Source: Desemzia sp045528445
GTDB lineage: Bacteria; Bacillota; Bacilli; Lactobacillales; Carnobacteriaceae
Assembly: GCF_045528445.1 (NCBI RefSeq)
Contig: NZ_JBGQQU010000015.1
Location: 1-64,000 of the forward strand
Direction of reading: 5' to 3'
Length of the DNA: 64,000 nt
Shown here: piece after piece, positions 24,425-33,977 of the stretch
How positions within the stretch are numbered: position 1 is the first letter of the stretch
Layout of the letters: every line of letters starts with the position of its first letter
Position numbers and translations under genes: made by a program
The notes under the pieces: model-generated
Database searches by the model: none
What the model was told of the DNA's origin: nothing
The model's input: only the letters and a program-made list of their open reading frames with translations

Positions 24425-26125
24425 CTACTCGTTGATTGAACGTTCTTTAGGTAACTTGATGAGAACGGTTGTTCCAACATTTAGTTCAGATTTGTATGAA
24501 ATGGCATTATTAATATCATAAAACAATGAAATCCTTTGCTGAACGTTTTGAATTCCATAATGCTTACTATGGTGTTTTAATATATTACTTACTTGATCAG
24601 AAGTCATGCCTGCTCCATTATCCGTTATTTCAAACTGAATAAAATCATCGACGAGACTTCCACGAATAGTCAATATTCCTCTACGATTTTCTTCTATATG
24701 ATCAATACCGTGAAAAATAGCATTTTCTACAAAAGGTTGAATTAAGAGCGTAATAATTTCATATTCTTTAATATCATGATGCACATCGGTTATTAAATCA
24801 AAAGAATTATTATGCATCTTTAATTGAATTTTTGCATAAGTAATGGTTAAGTCTAATTCTTTTTCTATAGACAAAGTATTTTTACCATTATTCAAACTAA
24901 GACGATAGAACCGAGAAAGAAGCTGCGTCATTTCGCTAATTTCTTCGTTTCCAATCATGATAGCTTTATTACTGATCAATGAAAGAGAATTATAAAAGAA
25001 ATGAGGATTAATCTGTGCCTGCAGAGCGCGTAATTCATGCTTTTTCTGATTAATTTCTGATTTGTAAACTTGGTCAATCAGATTTTGGATTTGTTGAATC
25101 ATTTGATAAAAACTACGGTATAAATAGCCGATTTCATCATCTAGCTGGTATGTGGGTTTTAGTTTTAAAGTGTTTTCTGGTGAACCCTTCATAGTTTCTG
25201 TAAGTTGTTGGATAGGTAATACGACTGTTTTGGATAACCCCCAAATGGATAAAGTTAACATTAATAAAACAAAAACAAAAATTAGAAATGCAACGAAAAT
25301 CAGTATAAGAACCCCTGTATAGATAGAATAGAAAGGTCTGGAAAAAGTTAAACTCCATGAGTTTGCAAAAGTTTTTGTACCCTCTGAGCTGGATTGAGCA
25401 AAAGGTTGCAGTAGACGATGAATAAAACTTAACTGACTTTGTTTAGGTTGATTAGAAAAGTGGAACAGTGTTTCTTCTTTATCGGTTTGTATAGTTAAGG
25501 CATAAGGATCATTAGAAATGGTATCTAAATTTTGAAATATCACTTCAGGTGCTATTTCAAAAACTACAATATTAATATCTTCTCTAATATTAGAAAAAAT
25601 TTGACTGTATAAAAATATTTTTTTACTTTTTGTATCAAAAAAATAAGAAACTTTTGTTGTATTGTTTAGTTTGAAATTAGTTGTAATGTCATCAGTAGCA
25701 ATTTTTTTAACATAGTTTCCATGATCAAATAAATCAATAGTTGTGTATAAAGTAATATTAGATAGCATGTCTTGTTGTGAATGGATACTACTAAATAAAG
25801 GAACTAGTGTGTTCATATACAAATCATATTGTTCAAAGTTACTAGGTGATTCGATAGAGAGTCCATCAATCAAAAATCTTGAACTCGATAAAAATGAAAG
25901 TGCGTCTTCATAAGTTTTTAAACGTAGGTCAATTTGCTGGTAGACAGAGGTCAAATTATCTTCATTATTTGATTTTTCTTGAGATAATATAAAATGTTGT
26001 ATAATAGCGATACTAAAAATTGTTAAAATAACTATAGGAAAAATGCCTGATATAAAGGAGATAGCAACAATTTTTTTTTGGAAAGAAAATCGCTGAAAAA
26101 TTAATTTGATTTTATTCAAACTCAT
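24425..26125 (-). CDS. YesM-type sensor histidine kinase
   Basis: A 567-codon frame; I place the start at the ATG at 26125 behind AAAGGGGGG. It has a transmembrane helix at about residues 17-40, a large extracellular sensor region to about 270, a second helix (about 270-300), a HAMP linker, then the His_kinase (LytS/YesM) domain with INPHFFYNSL, whose His is phosphorylated, and a GHKL ATPase with NAIFHG and DNGAGM. It pairs with the overlapping response regulator gene. Its position beside an Lpl-type sugar transporter suggests it senses the transported sugar outside the cell. Confidence 0.9.
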   Translation of the reverse strand: MSLNKIKLIFQRFSFQKKIVAISFISGIFPIVILTIFSIAIIQHFILSQEKSNNEDNLTSVYQQIDLRLKTYEDALSFLSSSRFLIDGLSIESPSNFEQYDLYMNTLVPLFSSIHSQQDMLSNITLYTTIDLFDHGNYVKKIATDDITTNFKLNNTTKVSYFFDTKSKKIFLYSQIFSNIREDINIVVFEIAPEVIFQNLDTISNDPYALTIQTDKEETLFHFSNQPKQSQLSFIHRLLQPFAQSSSEGTKTFANSWSLTFSRPFYSIYTGVLILIFVAFLIFVFVLLMLTLSIWGLSKTVVLPIQQLTETMKGSPENTLKLKPTYQLDDEIGYLYRSFYQMIQQIQNLIDQVYKSEINQKKHELRALQAQINPHFFYNSLSLISNKAIMIGNEEISEMTQLLSRFYRLSLNNGKNTLSIEKELDLTITYAKIQLKMHNNSFDLITDVHHDIKEYEIITLLIQPFVENAIFHGIDHIEENRRGILTIRGSLVDDFIQFEITDNGAGMTSDQVSNILKHHSKHYGIQNVQQRISLFYDINNAISYKSELNVGTTVLIKLPKERSINE

Positions 26126-27611
26126 CAAGGCCCCCCTTTGTTTTACGGAAACGATCGGGAGTCATTCCAGTATATTTCTGAAAACTTTTTATAAAATAAG
26201 ACTGACTATTGAAACCTATTAACCGGCCTATGTCACTCACTCTATAGTTGAAAGAAAGTAATAATTCTTTGGCTTTTTCTATACGAATTTCGTTAAGGAA
26301 TTGATTAATACCAACGTTCTCTTCGCTTTTAAATAGTTTACTTAAATATTTTGGAGCAAGATGAACGTTCTTTGCTAGAGTATCTAGACTTAATTCTTCT
26401 TGATAGTGGTTCATCATATAATTTTTGGTTTCTCTAATATAATAGTTGGTTGTGTCATTCAAGTTAATAAAGCGTAGATTAATTTGAGATAATAGATGCT
26501 CAAAAGAAATAGGAATTTGTTTGAATTCTTGTGATTCTAAAATAACTTTAATATCACTTCTAAGTTCTGCTGGATTTATTTCAGAAACTTCTACTAAAAT
26601 GCGGTAAAGGTTTCCAAAGAAAAAACGAACTATACTTGGAGATTCAATTGAAGCGCTATCAAATTGATTAAATAGAGAATAAAGAATATGTTTTAATCGT
26701 TTCAGGTCTTGATGGTAAATGGTTTCTTTCAATTGATTAATTAATTGTTGTTCAGTTTCTCTATTATGAGTAGGAAGCTCTAAAAGCAACAGAGGATTTG
26801 CCTCTTTCTGATAAAATTTTTGATTTAGCTTTTCAATCAGCTGTTGATAAGCAGTATAGATATTCTCTTGATTTTCAATTTGTTCAGAAAGTTCAATTGT
26901 TACCTCAGATTGAATTTCAGATTGGATTTGATTATAAATCAATTCTTTTTTTTCTAATGCTGACTTACGATCTTTTACTTGTAAGAAACAAACTACTTGC
27001 GAGAGACTTGTTCTTACAAAAGTAATTGAATTGTTTGTATGAAGTCTTAGAAAGTGTTCTAATCTTTCAGTTTTGGGCTCATTAAAATCAATAACTAATA
27101 AATACGTTATCTTAGTTAGAAGGGGTAAAGTCAGTTTTTGCTGTATTTCTGATAATTTATTCATGGGGGTTCCCTTAAGTATTTTAATCAAAACGTCTTG
27201 TTTTTCCATGTATAAATGAGTTTTTTCTATAAATTTATTTTTTATAATAAGTTGTTCCAACTTATCAAGTTGGTCATGAAATTCTTTGGGATTAATAGGT
27301 TTTAACAAATAATTTACGGCTTGTAAATCTATAGCTTTTTTTGCATAGCTAAAATCTTCGTATCCACTAATAAAAAGAGTGGGGATAGAGAGATCATTTT
27401 TTCGAATTTGCTCAACAAGTTCTATTCCTGAAACAAATGGCATCTGAATATCAGTAATAAGTAGATCAAATTTATGTTCAGAAAAAACTGCTAAAGCTTC
27501 TTTTCCATTTGATGCTTCATGAACTTGCCATGAAATTCTATGCTTTTCCATCAAATAATTAATAAGTTCCCGCTGATCAAGATGATCATCAACGATTAAA
27601 ACCTTGAACAT
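26112..27611 (-). CDS. YesN-type response regulator with AraC output domain
   Basis: About 499 residues from ATG at 27611 (AGGAGGGTTTATT ribosome site; the open frame continues upstream without one). The receiver domain has the acidic pair DD near residue 8 and the phospho-acceptor Asp in LLITDIQMP (about 55), with Lys in LLKPIN. A long middle region follows, then a C-terminal AraC-type double HTH (about 400-490: LSLDTLAKNVHLAPKYLSKL and ...GFNSQSYFIKSFQKYTGMTP). It overlaps the kinase gene. Direct repeats upstream of the divergent transporter operon are its likely binding sites. Confidence 0.9.
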   Translation of the reverse strand: MFKVLIVDDHLDQRELINYLMEKHRISWQVHEASNGKEALAVFSEHKFDLLITDIQMPFVSGIELVEQIRKNDLSIPTLFISGYEDFSYAKKAIDLQAVNYLLKPINPKEFHDQLDKLEQLIIKNKFIEKTHLYMEKQDVLIKILKGTPMNKLSEIQQKLTLPLLTKITYLLVIDFNEPKTERLEHFLRLHTNNSITFVRTSLSQVVCFLQVKDRKSALEKKELIYNQIQSEIQSEVTIELSEQIENQENIYTAYQQLIEKLNQKFYQKEANPLLLLELPTHNRETEQQLINQLKETIYHQDLKRLKHILYSLFNQFDSASIESPSIVRFFFGNLYRILVEVSEINPAELRSDIKVILESQEFKQIPISFEHLLSQINLRFINLNDTTNYYIRETKNYMMNHYQEELSLDTLAKNVHLAPKYLSKLFKSEENVGINQFLNEIRIEKAKELLLSFNYRVSDIGRLIGFNSQSYFIKSFQKYTGMTPDRFRKTKGGLDEFE

Positions 27612-27688
27612 AATAAACCCTCCTAAAATAATAACGTTGAACAACCAAAGTATAATCTAAATACATTTATTTACCAATAACATATTTT

Positions 27689-27763
27689 TGAAAACGGTTT
27701 ATAAAGTGGAAATTTTACCTTAATAGTGGAAATTGTTTCATATATTTTTTGAAAGCGATTTCG
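27689..27763 (+). promoter_or_regulatory. Control region of the sugar ABC operon: two cre-like sites and a direct repeat
   Basis: TGAAAACGGTTTAT (27689-27702) and TGAAAGCGATTTCG (27750-27763) both resemble catabolite-responsive elements bound by CcpA. Between them AGTGGAAATT occurs twice in direct orientation (27705-27714 and 27725-27734), exactly 20 bp apart, about two helical turns, as expected for an AraC-type activator such as the adjacent YesN-like regulator. TATACT at about 27764 may be the -10. Confidence 0.6.
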
Positions 27764-27797
27764 TATACTGTGTATATCAAGTATTGGAGGGGAAAAA

Positions 27798-29474
27798 ATG
27801 AAAAAAATAAAAAACAAAGTATTGCTTTCTCTTTTGGCTGTAACACCATTCGTACTGGCTGCGTGTGGAGGAGATCAAACTGAAGAAGCAGCAACAAATG
27901 CTGATGGGGATATCATTATGACTGTTGGACAGCAGACTGCGCCCAACTCTAAACTGCCAGAAGGTGATTCATTCAGTGATAATGCGTATCGAAGACTATT
28001 GAAAGAAAAACTAGGCATTGAATTAGAAAGTGCGTTTGAAGCTAACGGTGAAGATTACGATCGACAAGTATCATTGGCAATTGCTTCAGGAGATATTCCA
28101 GACATGATGGTAGTGTCTAGAGATGATTTGCAAGAATTGGTGGATAACGATTTAGTGGCAGATTTAACTGAGGTCTATGAAGAATATGCCAGCGACCAAA
28201 TCAAAGAAATTTATGGTTCTTATGATGGAACTACGCTAGATGCGGCAACCATTGATGATCAATTAATGGCCATACCTGGAACAACAAATGATTTTGGTCC
28301 TAACATGGTTTGGATTCGACAAGATTGGGTAGAACAATTAGACATCAAATTGGATGAAGACGGAAATCATGCAATCACTTTAGATGAATTAGAATCAACA
28401 GCGAAAGCCTTTCAAGAAGGAGATCCGGAAGGAAATGGAAGAACACAGGGATTAGCAATTGCTAACTGGTTAACGTCAGGAGACCATGGTGGTTCTGGAT
28501 ATACTGCAACAGCCATCACGAATGCATTTGGAGCCTATCCGAAAGTGTATTTGCAAGATGATAATAATGATGTTTATTATGGATCAAATACAGAAGAAAT
28601 GAAAGAATCTTTAGCGTATATGAATGAATTATTTGAAGAGGGTATTTTAGATCCGCAATTTGGAACAAGAACGTATGATGATATAAATGCAATGATGATC
28701 AATGGTGAGCTGGGGATTGTGCCTGGACCTTGGCATATTTCAGACTGGGGATTGGTACAAGCTAAAACTGCTAATCCAGATGCAGAATTCATCCCATATG
28801 CTATTGAAAATGAAAATGGCGATGGCAACGTAAATGCCGTCAATAAATCTGCAACAGGTGGATTTGTGGTTATAAGAAAGGGTTTTGAAAAACCAGAAGC
28901 ATTGATTGAAATGCTGAATGTCGTTTTTGATGATGTAGCCAACTCTAAAGACATGGAAAATGAATATCCGGAATTATATGAATACGCTCAGTTAGCTGTA
29001 GATGGATCCGTAAAACCATTTAATATTGAGTTATTCCCTAATGAAAGTGAAATTATCGATGCAAAAGAAGCCACTCAAGCAGCGAAAGGAGAAATCAGTA
29101 TCGAGGAAATTTCTAAATTTGTGATTCAAAACAATGCACGCAAAATTAAAGCGTACTTAGATAATCCAAGTGATTCTGATCCAAGTGATTGGGCGGTACA
29201 TGCGTCTAGAACATTAGCCGTCAATGATGTAATGGGCAGTACTCGTGAAGCAAATATCTTAAATGAGATTAAACCAATTGTTATCTTTCAAACACTAGAC
29301 TCTCAACAACGTAGTGGTGCACAAGTAGGGAAACTTGAAGAAGAAATGTTTATCAAATTTGTTACAGGAGAAGAATCGTTAGATAATTTTGACAATTATG
29401 TATCAGATTGGAATAGCCAAGGTGGGACAGTTATCTTGGATGAAATGCAAGAGGTTGTAGACGAAAGAGAGTAA
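27798..29474 (+). CDS. Lipoprotein solute-binding protein of a CUT1/Lpl-type sugar ABC transporter
   Basis: A 558-residue extracellular lipoprotein. A basic signal peptide with lipobox LAAC (Cys about residue 23) anchors it, followed by an acidic linker and the extended binding fold of LplA-like proteins (typical length about 500-560). It captures an oligosaccharide for the two following permeases. TTGGAGGGG precedes ATG. A hairpin lies between it and the permease genes, which usually allows the binding protein to be made in excess. No ATPase gene is in the cluster, so a shared MsmX-like ATPase encoded elsewhere is expected. Confidence 0.92.
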   Translation: MKKIKNKVLLSLLAVTPFVLAACGGDQTEEAATNADGDIIMTVGQQTAPNSKLPEGDSFSDNAYRRLLKEKLGIELESAFEANGEDYDRQVSLAIASGDIPDMMVVSRDDLQELVDNDLVADLTEVYEEYASDQIKEIYGSYDGTTLDAATIDDQLMAIPGTTNDFGPNMVWIRQDWVEQLDIKLDEDGNHAITLDELESTAKAFQEGDPEGNGRTQGLAIANWLTSGDHGGSGYTATAITNAFGAYPKVYLQDDNNDVYYGSNTEEMKESLAYMNELFEEGILDPQFGTRTYDDINAMMINGELGIVPGPWHISDWGLVQAKTANPDAEFIPYAIENENGDGNVNAVNKSATGGFVVIRKGFEKPEALIEMLNVVFDDVANSKDMENEYPELYEYAQLAVDGSVKPFNIELFPNESEIIDAKEATQAAKGEISIEEISKFVIQNNARKIKAYLDNPSDSDPSDWAVHASRTLAVNDVMGSTREANILNEIKPIVIFQTLDSQQRSGAQVGKLEEEMFIKFVTGEESLDNFDNYVSDWNSQGGTVILDEMQEVVDERE

Positions 29475-29485
29475 TTAATGGAGTG

Positions 29486-29518
29486 ATAGGTCATTTGTAT
29501 TGCGAACAGATGACCTAT
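29486..29518 (+). terminator. Intercistronic hairpin after the binding-protein gene
   Basis: ATAGGTCAT (29486-29494) pairs with ATGACCTAT (29510-29518), with TTT following. It is a weak terminator or mRNA-stabilising hairpin, which would raise binding-protein output over permease output. Confidence 0.6.
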
Positions 29519-29542
29519 TTTCTAGATAGGAGTAAATGAAAG

Positions 29543-30463
29543 ATGGAACAGATAAAAAAAACTAAAAAGAAGTCAATGTTTAAGAAAGATCAACATTTCT
29601 ATTTAGCAATGATGCTTCCTGGAATAATTTTTTTATTGATTTTTGCATATGGGCCTATGTTTGGGCTGTTTATGGCATTTCAAGACTTTGTTCCTGCTAG
29701 AGGAGTTTTTGGATCTGAATTTGTAGGTCTAGACAACTTTAAATACTTATTTACTTTACCGGATATTTGGCGTGTTACTTACAACACCATTTTTATTGCT
29801 GTAGGAAAAATTGTATTAAACACCATTATTCCAATTATCTTTGCTATTTTATTAAATGAAATTCGCGTCAAGTGGATGAAGAAATATATGCAAACGATTG
29901 TTTATCTTCCGCATTTTCTTTCGTGGGTAATTTTAGGGTCAGTCGTTGTGAATCTATTTAATTTAGATGGAACAGTGAATCAACTTCTTGAAGCAATTGG
30001 TTTAGATGCCATTAATTTTTTAGGAAGCAATAAAGTATTCCCGCATTTACTCATTTGGACTGATGTTTGGAAAGGGTTTGGATACAATTCCATTATCTTT
30101 TTAGCAGCCATTACTTCTATTGATCCAGGAACTTATGAAGCAGCTACGATGGATGGAGCGAGCTGGTGGCAGAAAGTACGACATGTTACTTTACCAGGAA
30201 TGATGCCGTTTATCATTTTAATGACCATACTAGCTCTGCCAGGTATTCTAAGCGCTGGTTTTGACCAAGTATACAACTTGTATTCACCACCGGTCTATGC
30301 CAGCGGAGATGTTTTAGATACTTATATTTATCGTATCGGTTTAATAGGACGTGACTACAGTTTAGGTACTGCGGTTGGATTAATTCGTTCAATTGTTGGA
30401 TTAATTTTGATTTATGTATCAAACAAAATAGCTGAAAAATCGACAAATCGTGTGATGTTCTAA
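29543..30463 (+). CDS. Sugar ABC transporter permease, LplB type
   Basis: A 306-residue inner-membrane permease with six hydrophobic segments. The EAA coupling loop is visible as YEAATMDGASWWQKVRHVTLP (here cited from YEAATMDGAS at about residue 199), which docks on the ATPase. The N-terminal stretch FYLAMMLPGIIFLLIFAYGP is typical of LplB/YteP proteins. TAGGAG lies upstream of ATG. It is the first of two permease genes; the partner follows 18 bp downstream. Confidence 0.92.
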   Translation: MEQIKKTKKKSMFKKDQHFYLAMMLPGIIFLLIFAYGPMFGLFMAFQDFVPARGVFGSEFVGLDNFKYLFTLPDIWRVTYNTIFIAVGKIVLNTIIPIIFAILLNEIRVKWMKKYMQTIVYLPHFLSWVILGSVVVNLFNLDGTVNQLLEAIGLDAINFLGSNKVFPHLLIWTDVWKGFGYNSIIFLAAITSIDPGTYEAATMDGASWWQKVRHVTLPGMMPFIILMTILALPGILSAGFDQVYNLYSPPVYASGDVLDTYIYRIGLIGRDYSLGTAVGLIRSIVGLILIYVSNKIAEKSTNRVMF

Positions 30464-30481
30464 AAAAGGGGCAAACAAAAA

Positions 30482-31369
30482 ATGAAAGAAAAATTTGGCA
30501 TTCGTCAGTTTATTATTTATACAATCGTCATCTTACTAACTTTATCTTGTTTGATTCCAATGTTGAATGTCGTTTCATTGTCATTGAGCAGTTCAGCAGC
30601 GGTAGCAGGAAATAAAGTAGGATTATGGCCAGTAGAGTTAACTACGGCAGCTTACGAACGCATTGTTAGTGACACACAATTTTGGCGTTCGTTCGGTATC
30701 TCGGTCTTTCGAGTATTTGCTTCACTAATTATTAATTTGTTCATGATTGTTACGTTGGCTTATCCATTATCAAAATCAAAAAGATTCTTTCGTGCCAGAG
30801 GTTTTTTTATGAGCCTCATTCTCTTTGCCATGCTATTTAATGGAGGAATGATTCCAACGTATTTAATCATAAAAAACTTAGGTATGATCAACAGTATATG
30901 GTCATTGATTTTACCTGGAGCTGTTCCAATAGGCAGTGTTATTTTGGTAATGAACTTTTTCCGCGGCGTTCCCAAATCATTGGAGGAATCTGCGTGGTTA
31001 GATGGTGCCAATCCGTGGCATATTTTGACTAAAATCTATATTCCTATCTCATTGCCATCTTTAGCTACAGTTTCACTATTCAGTATTGTCGGAAGTTGGA
31101 ATGATTTTATGAGTGGTTTGATCTATATGACTAAGATTGAAAACTATCCATTAATGACTTACATTCAATCGCTATCAGTAAACATTGCTGAAACACTGCA
31201 AAACTCAGCTGGAATGAGCTCGGAACAACTACAGAGTTTATTAGCTGTGTCTGACCGGAATTTGAATGCTGCAAAAATCGTTGTGGCGATTATCCCTTTA
31301 TTAGTGATTTATCCATTTTTACAAAAGTATTTCGTGCACGGCATTGTTGTCGGCGCAGTAAAGGAGTAA
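30482..31369 (+). CDS. Sugar ABC transporter permease, LplC type
   Basis: A 295-residue permease of the LplC/YtcP type with six membrane segments. The EAA loop is seen at LEESAWLDGANPWHILTKIY (about residues 166-185). It forms a heterodimer with the preceding permease. The ribosome site AAAGGGGC precedes ATG, and the next gene starts 6 bp after its stop, so it is part of the same operon. Confidence 0.92.
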   Translation: MKEKFGIRQFIIYTIVILLTLSCLIPMLNVVSLSLSSSAAVAGNKVGLWPVELTTAAYERIVSDTQFWRSFGISVFRVFASLIINLFMIVTLAYPLSKSKRFFRARGFFMSLILFAMLFNGGMIPTYLIIKNLGMINSIWSLILPGAVPIGSVILVMNFFRGVPKSLEESAWLDGANPWHILTKIYIPISLPSLATVSLFSIVGSWNDFMSGLIYMTKIENYPLMTYIQSLSVNIAETLQNSAGMSSEQLQSLLAVSDRNLNAAKIVVAIIPLLVIYPFLQKYFVHGIVVGAVKE

Positions 31370-31375
31370 AAAAGT

Positions 31376-31990
31376 ATGCAAGATTTCTTTCGTGTAGAAG
31401 GTCCGTTTTATCGAATCATGCTGAAAATATGGGGACTATTTGTTTTAAATCTTTTAATGCTGATTACTAGTTTACCAATTCTAACTATAGGCGCTGCTCA
31501 GACTGCTGGCTTTACAGTAACTATACGGATGATTTCTTTTGATGAAACGAGAATTATATCTACTTATGTTCAATCTTTTAAAGAAAATTTAAAACAAAGT
31601 ACAATCGTTTGGTCGGGAATTTCAGTTTTGTCAGGAATATTGGTCATTAATTGGAACTATTTGAGTTCATTCAATCAATTAAACAGTTGGGTAACGATAG
31701 GAGTGGCAATTGTTACCTTGATAGTAGTTCATTTTTTTCAAGTTGTATTTTTTTATATTTCTCGCTTTGAAGATTCGACTAAACAAGCTGTCATAAATAT
31801 CATAAAGCTGCCGTTTTATTATCCTGTTAGGACGTTATTGTTATTACTGATCTCAATACTACCTATTGTAATAACTTTATTGTCACCGTACTTAGTAGTC
31901 TTTGGACTGTATATTAGTATTTTTATAGGAATCAGCTTTATTCATTTTTTGAGAACCTATTTGCTGCTCGATCTGTTTAAAAAAGTATAG
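31376..31990 (+). CDS. YesL-like (DUF624) membrane protein
   Basis: A 204-residue protein with about five hydrophobic segments that fits the YesL/DUF624 family, regularly found beside Lpl-type transporters and YesMN systems. The N-terminal pattern (FRVEGPFYRIMLKIWGLFVL) and the LPILTIGAAQTA motif (about 38-49) are characteristic. Its molecular role is not established; a transporter accessory function is inferred from its fixed neighbourhood. AAGGAG overlaps the end of the permease gene. Confidence 0.8.
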   Translation: MQDFFRVEGPFYRIMLKIWGLFVLNLLMLITSLPILTIGAAQTAGFTVTIRMISFDETRIISTYVQSFKENLKQSTIVWSGISVLSGILVINWNYLSSFNQLNSWVTIGVAIVTLIVVHFFQVVFFYISRFEDSTKQAVINIIKLPFYYPVRTLLLLLISILPIVITLLSPYLVVFGLYISIFIGISFIHFLRTYLLLDLFKKV

Positions 31991-32075
31991 AGAAAGAAAA
32001 GAATTTTGTGTGAGCTAATGGAACGTCTCAGTGTAATAGAAAAACAAATGAAGAGATAGAGAGGAAGTAATAAAT

Positions 32076-33185
32076 ATGATTAGTATTGGGATAATAGGTT
32101 GTGGGGGAATTGCAAACGGAAAACATCTTCCTTCGCTAGCAACAGTAGAGAATGCAGAGATTGTAGCTTTTTGTGACATTATTGAAGAACGAGCGAGTAA
32201 AGCGCGTGAAGATTATGGTTCGGATGCAGCAAATGTCTATACCGACTATAGAGAATTATTAAAGGATGAAAGTATTGACGTTGTTCATGTATGTACACCA
32301 AATATATCTCACGCAGAAATCTCCATTGCCGCAATGGAAGCAGGAAAGCACGTAATGTGTGAGAAACCAATGGCTAAAACGTCTATTGAAGCAAAATCAA
32401 TGATTGAAACGATGAAGAAGACTGGTAAAAAATTAACGATTGGTTACCAAAATCGTTTTAGAAAAGATTCCCAACATTTACATATGCTATGTCAAGAAGG
32501 AGAGCTAGGGGAAATATATAATGCGAAGGCACATGCCATTCGTAGAAGAGCAGTTCCAACTTGGGGAGTATTTTTAGATGAAGAGGCACAAGGCGGAGGA
32601 CCATTGATTGATATAGGAACTCATGCTTTAGATTTAACTCTATGGATGATGGATAATTATAAACCCAAATATGTGGTAGGGAGCGCTTATCATAAATTAT
32701 CACAAACCAAAAATGCTGCAAATGCATGGGGATCTTGGAATCCTGATGAGTTTAACGTAGAAGATTCAGCTTTTGGTTTTGTCACGATGGAAAATGGAGC
32801 TACGATTTATTTGGAAGCGAGTTGGGCTTTAAATTCCTTAGAAATAAGAGAAGCTAAAACCACCTTGCACGGAACAAAGGGCGGAGCAGATATGAAAGAT
32901 GGATTATGCATCAATGGAGAAGAGCATGGTTTACTTTTCAGTAAAAATGTTGAACTGGAAACAGGCGGTGTTGATTTCTATGATGGGGCAGGTGTTAATC
33001 CGGCTGACATAGAAGCGAAACAATGGATTGATTGTATTATAAACGATACAGAACCTGTTGTGAAACCGGAAGAAGCTTTAGTAGTCACACAAATACTAGA
33101 AGCTATTTATAAATCCTCCCAAACGGGCGCGCCAGTTTATTTGAATAAAGTAGAAGAAGCTGAGACTGTTTTACAAACTATTTAA
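32076..33185 (+). CDS. Gfo/Idh/MocA-family NAD(P)-dependent dehydrogenase
   Basis: A 369-residue oxidoreductase. The Rossmann motif is GIIGCGGIANGKH (residues 5-17), the NAD-binding loop holds MCEKPMAKT (about 93-101, Lys conserved), and the catalytic region is GGGPLIDIGTHALDL (about 171-185, Asp and His). It probably oxidises or reduces a sugar carbon, for instance C3 of a glycoside, but the substrate is not visible. GAGGAAG precedes ATG after an 85-bp gap. It is followed by ThuA, isomerase and a second family member in one operon. Confidence 0.9.
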   Translation: MISIGIIGCGGIANGKHLPSLATVENAEIVAFCDIIEERASKAREDYGSDAANVYTDYRELLKDESIDVVHVCTPNISHAEISIAAMEAGKHVMCEKPMAKTSIEAKSMIETMKKTGKKLTIGYQNRFRKDSQHLHMLCQEGELGEIYNAKAHAIRRRAVPTWGVFLDEEAQGGGPLIDIGTHALDLTLWMMDNYKPKYVVGSAYHKLSQTKNAANAWGSWNPDEFNVEDSAFGFVTMENGATIYLEASWALNSLEIREAKTTLHGTKGGADMKDGLCINGEEHGLLFSKNVELETGGVDFYDGAGVNPADIEAKQWIDCIINDTEPVVKPEEALVVTQILEAIYKSSQTGAPVYLNKVEEAETVLQTI

Positions 33186-33200
33186 AAAGAGGGATAGAAA

Positions 33201-33920
33201 ATGAAGGTAACCATTTGGAATGAATTTCGGCATGAAAAGACAAGTGAAAAAGTAAAGGAAATATATCCTGAAGGCATTCACAAACAACTGGAAGTTGTGC
33301 TCAAATCTGCTGGGTTCGATACAAAAACAGCAGTATTAGATCAACCTGAACACGGTTTAACTGAAGAAGTATTAAACGAGACAGATGTATTAGTGTGGTG
33401 GGGACATATGGCTCATGACGAAGTTGCAGATGAAATTGTGAGTCGTGTCCATAAGCGAGTTCTAAACGGAATGGGGCTAGTTGTGCTACACTCTGCGCAC
33501 ATGTCTAAAATTTTCATGAAATTAATGGGCACAAGTTGTGATTTGAAATGGCGAGAAGCAGAAGAAAAAGAGCGGTTGTGGGTTATTGATCCAAGCCATC
33601 CTATTGCTGAAGGAATTGGGGAATTCATTGAATTAGAGAAGGAAGAAATGTACGGCGAACATTTTGATGTGCCGACGCCTGATGAACTGATTTTTGTTGG
33701 ATGGTACGAAGGAGGAAATGTTTTCCGCAGCGGGATGACTTACAAAAGAGGAAATGGAAAAATATTCTATTTCCAACCGGGTCATGAATCGTATCCTACC
33801 TATTACAATAAGGAGATTCAGCAAGTGATCATAAATGGAGTAAATTGGTGTAAATCAACAGAACGTATGTATCCAGTTTACGGAAACAGCGCATCTTTAG
33901 AAGAAATAAAAAATAACTAG
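33201..33920 (+). CDS. ThuA-like protein
   Basis: A 239-residue protein of the ThuA (trehalose utilisation) family, which has a class-I glutamine-amidotransferase-like fold. Typical pieces are VTIWNEFRHEKT at the N-terminus, VLVWWGHMAHDEV (about 62-74), LVVLHSAHMSK (about 94-104), and the closing YFQPGHESYPTY (about 193-204). The nucleophile Cys of true amidotransferases is replaced by the HSAH motif. ThuA proteins work with Gfo/Idh dehydrogenases in keto-sugar metabolism, which fits the neighbours; the reaction is uncertain. AGAGGGATAG precedes ATG. Confidence 0.88.
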   Translation: MKVTIWNEFRHEKTSEKVKEIYPEGIHKQLEVVLKSAGFDTKTAVLDQPEHGLTEEVLNETDVLVWWGHMAHDEVADEIVSRVHKRVLNGMGLVVLHSAHMSKIFMKLMGTSCDLKWREAEEKERLWVIDPSHPIAEGIGEFIELEKEEMYGEHFDVPTPDELIFVGWYEGGNVFRSGMTYKRGNGKIFYFQPGHESYPTYYNKEIQQVIINGVNWCKSTERMYPVYGNSASLEEIKNN

Positions 33921-33977
33921 CAGAAAAGATGCAACAGATTATTTTTGAAAATAATAGAATGAGGAGTGGAAGTCAGT

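Noticed and set aside
24425..27611. Quorum-sensing or bacteriocin regulatory system
   Set aside because: Kinase and regulator have YesM/YesN-type architecture with AraC output and face a sugar transporter; no peptide precursor or ABC-C39 exporter was found.
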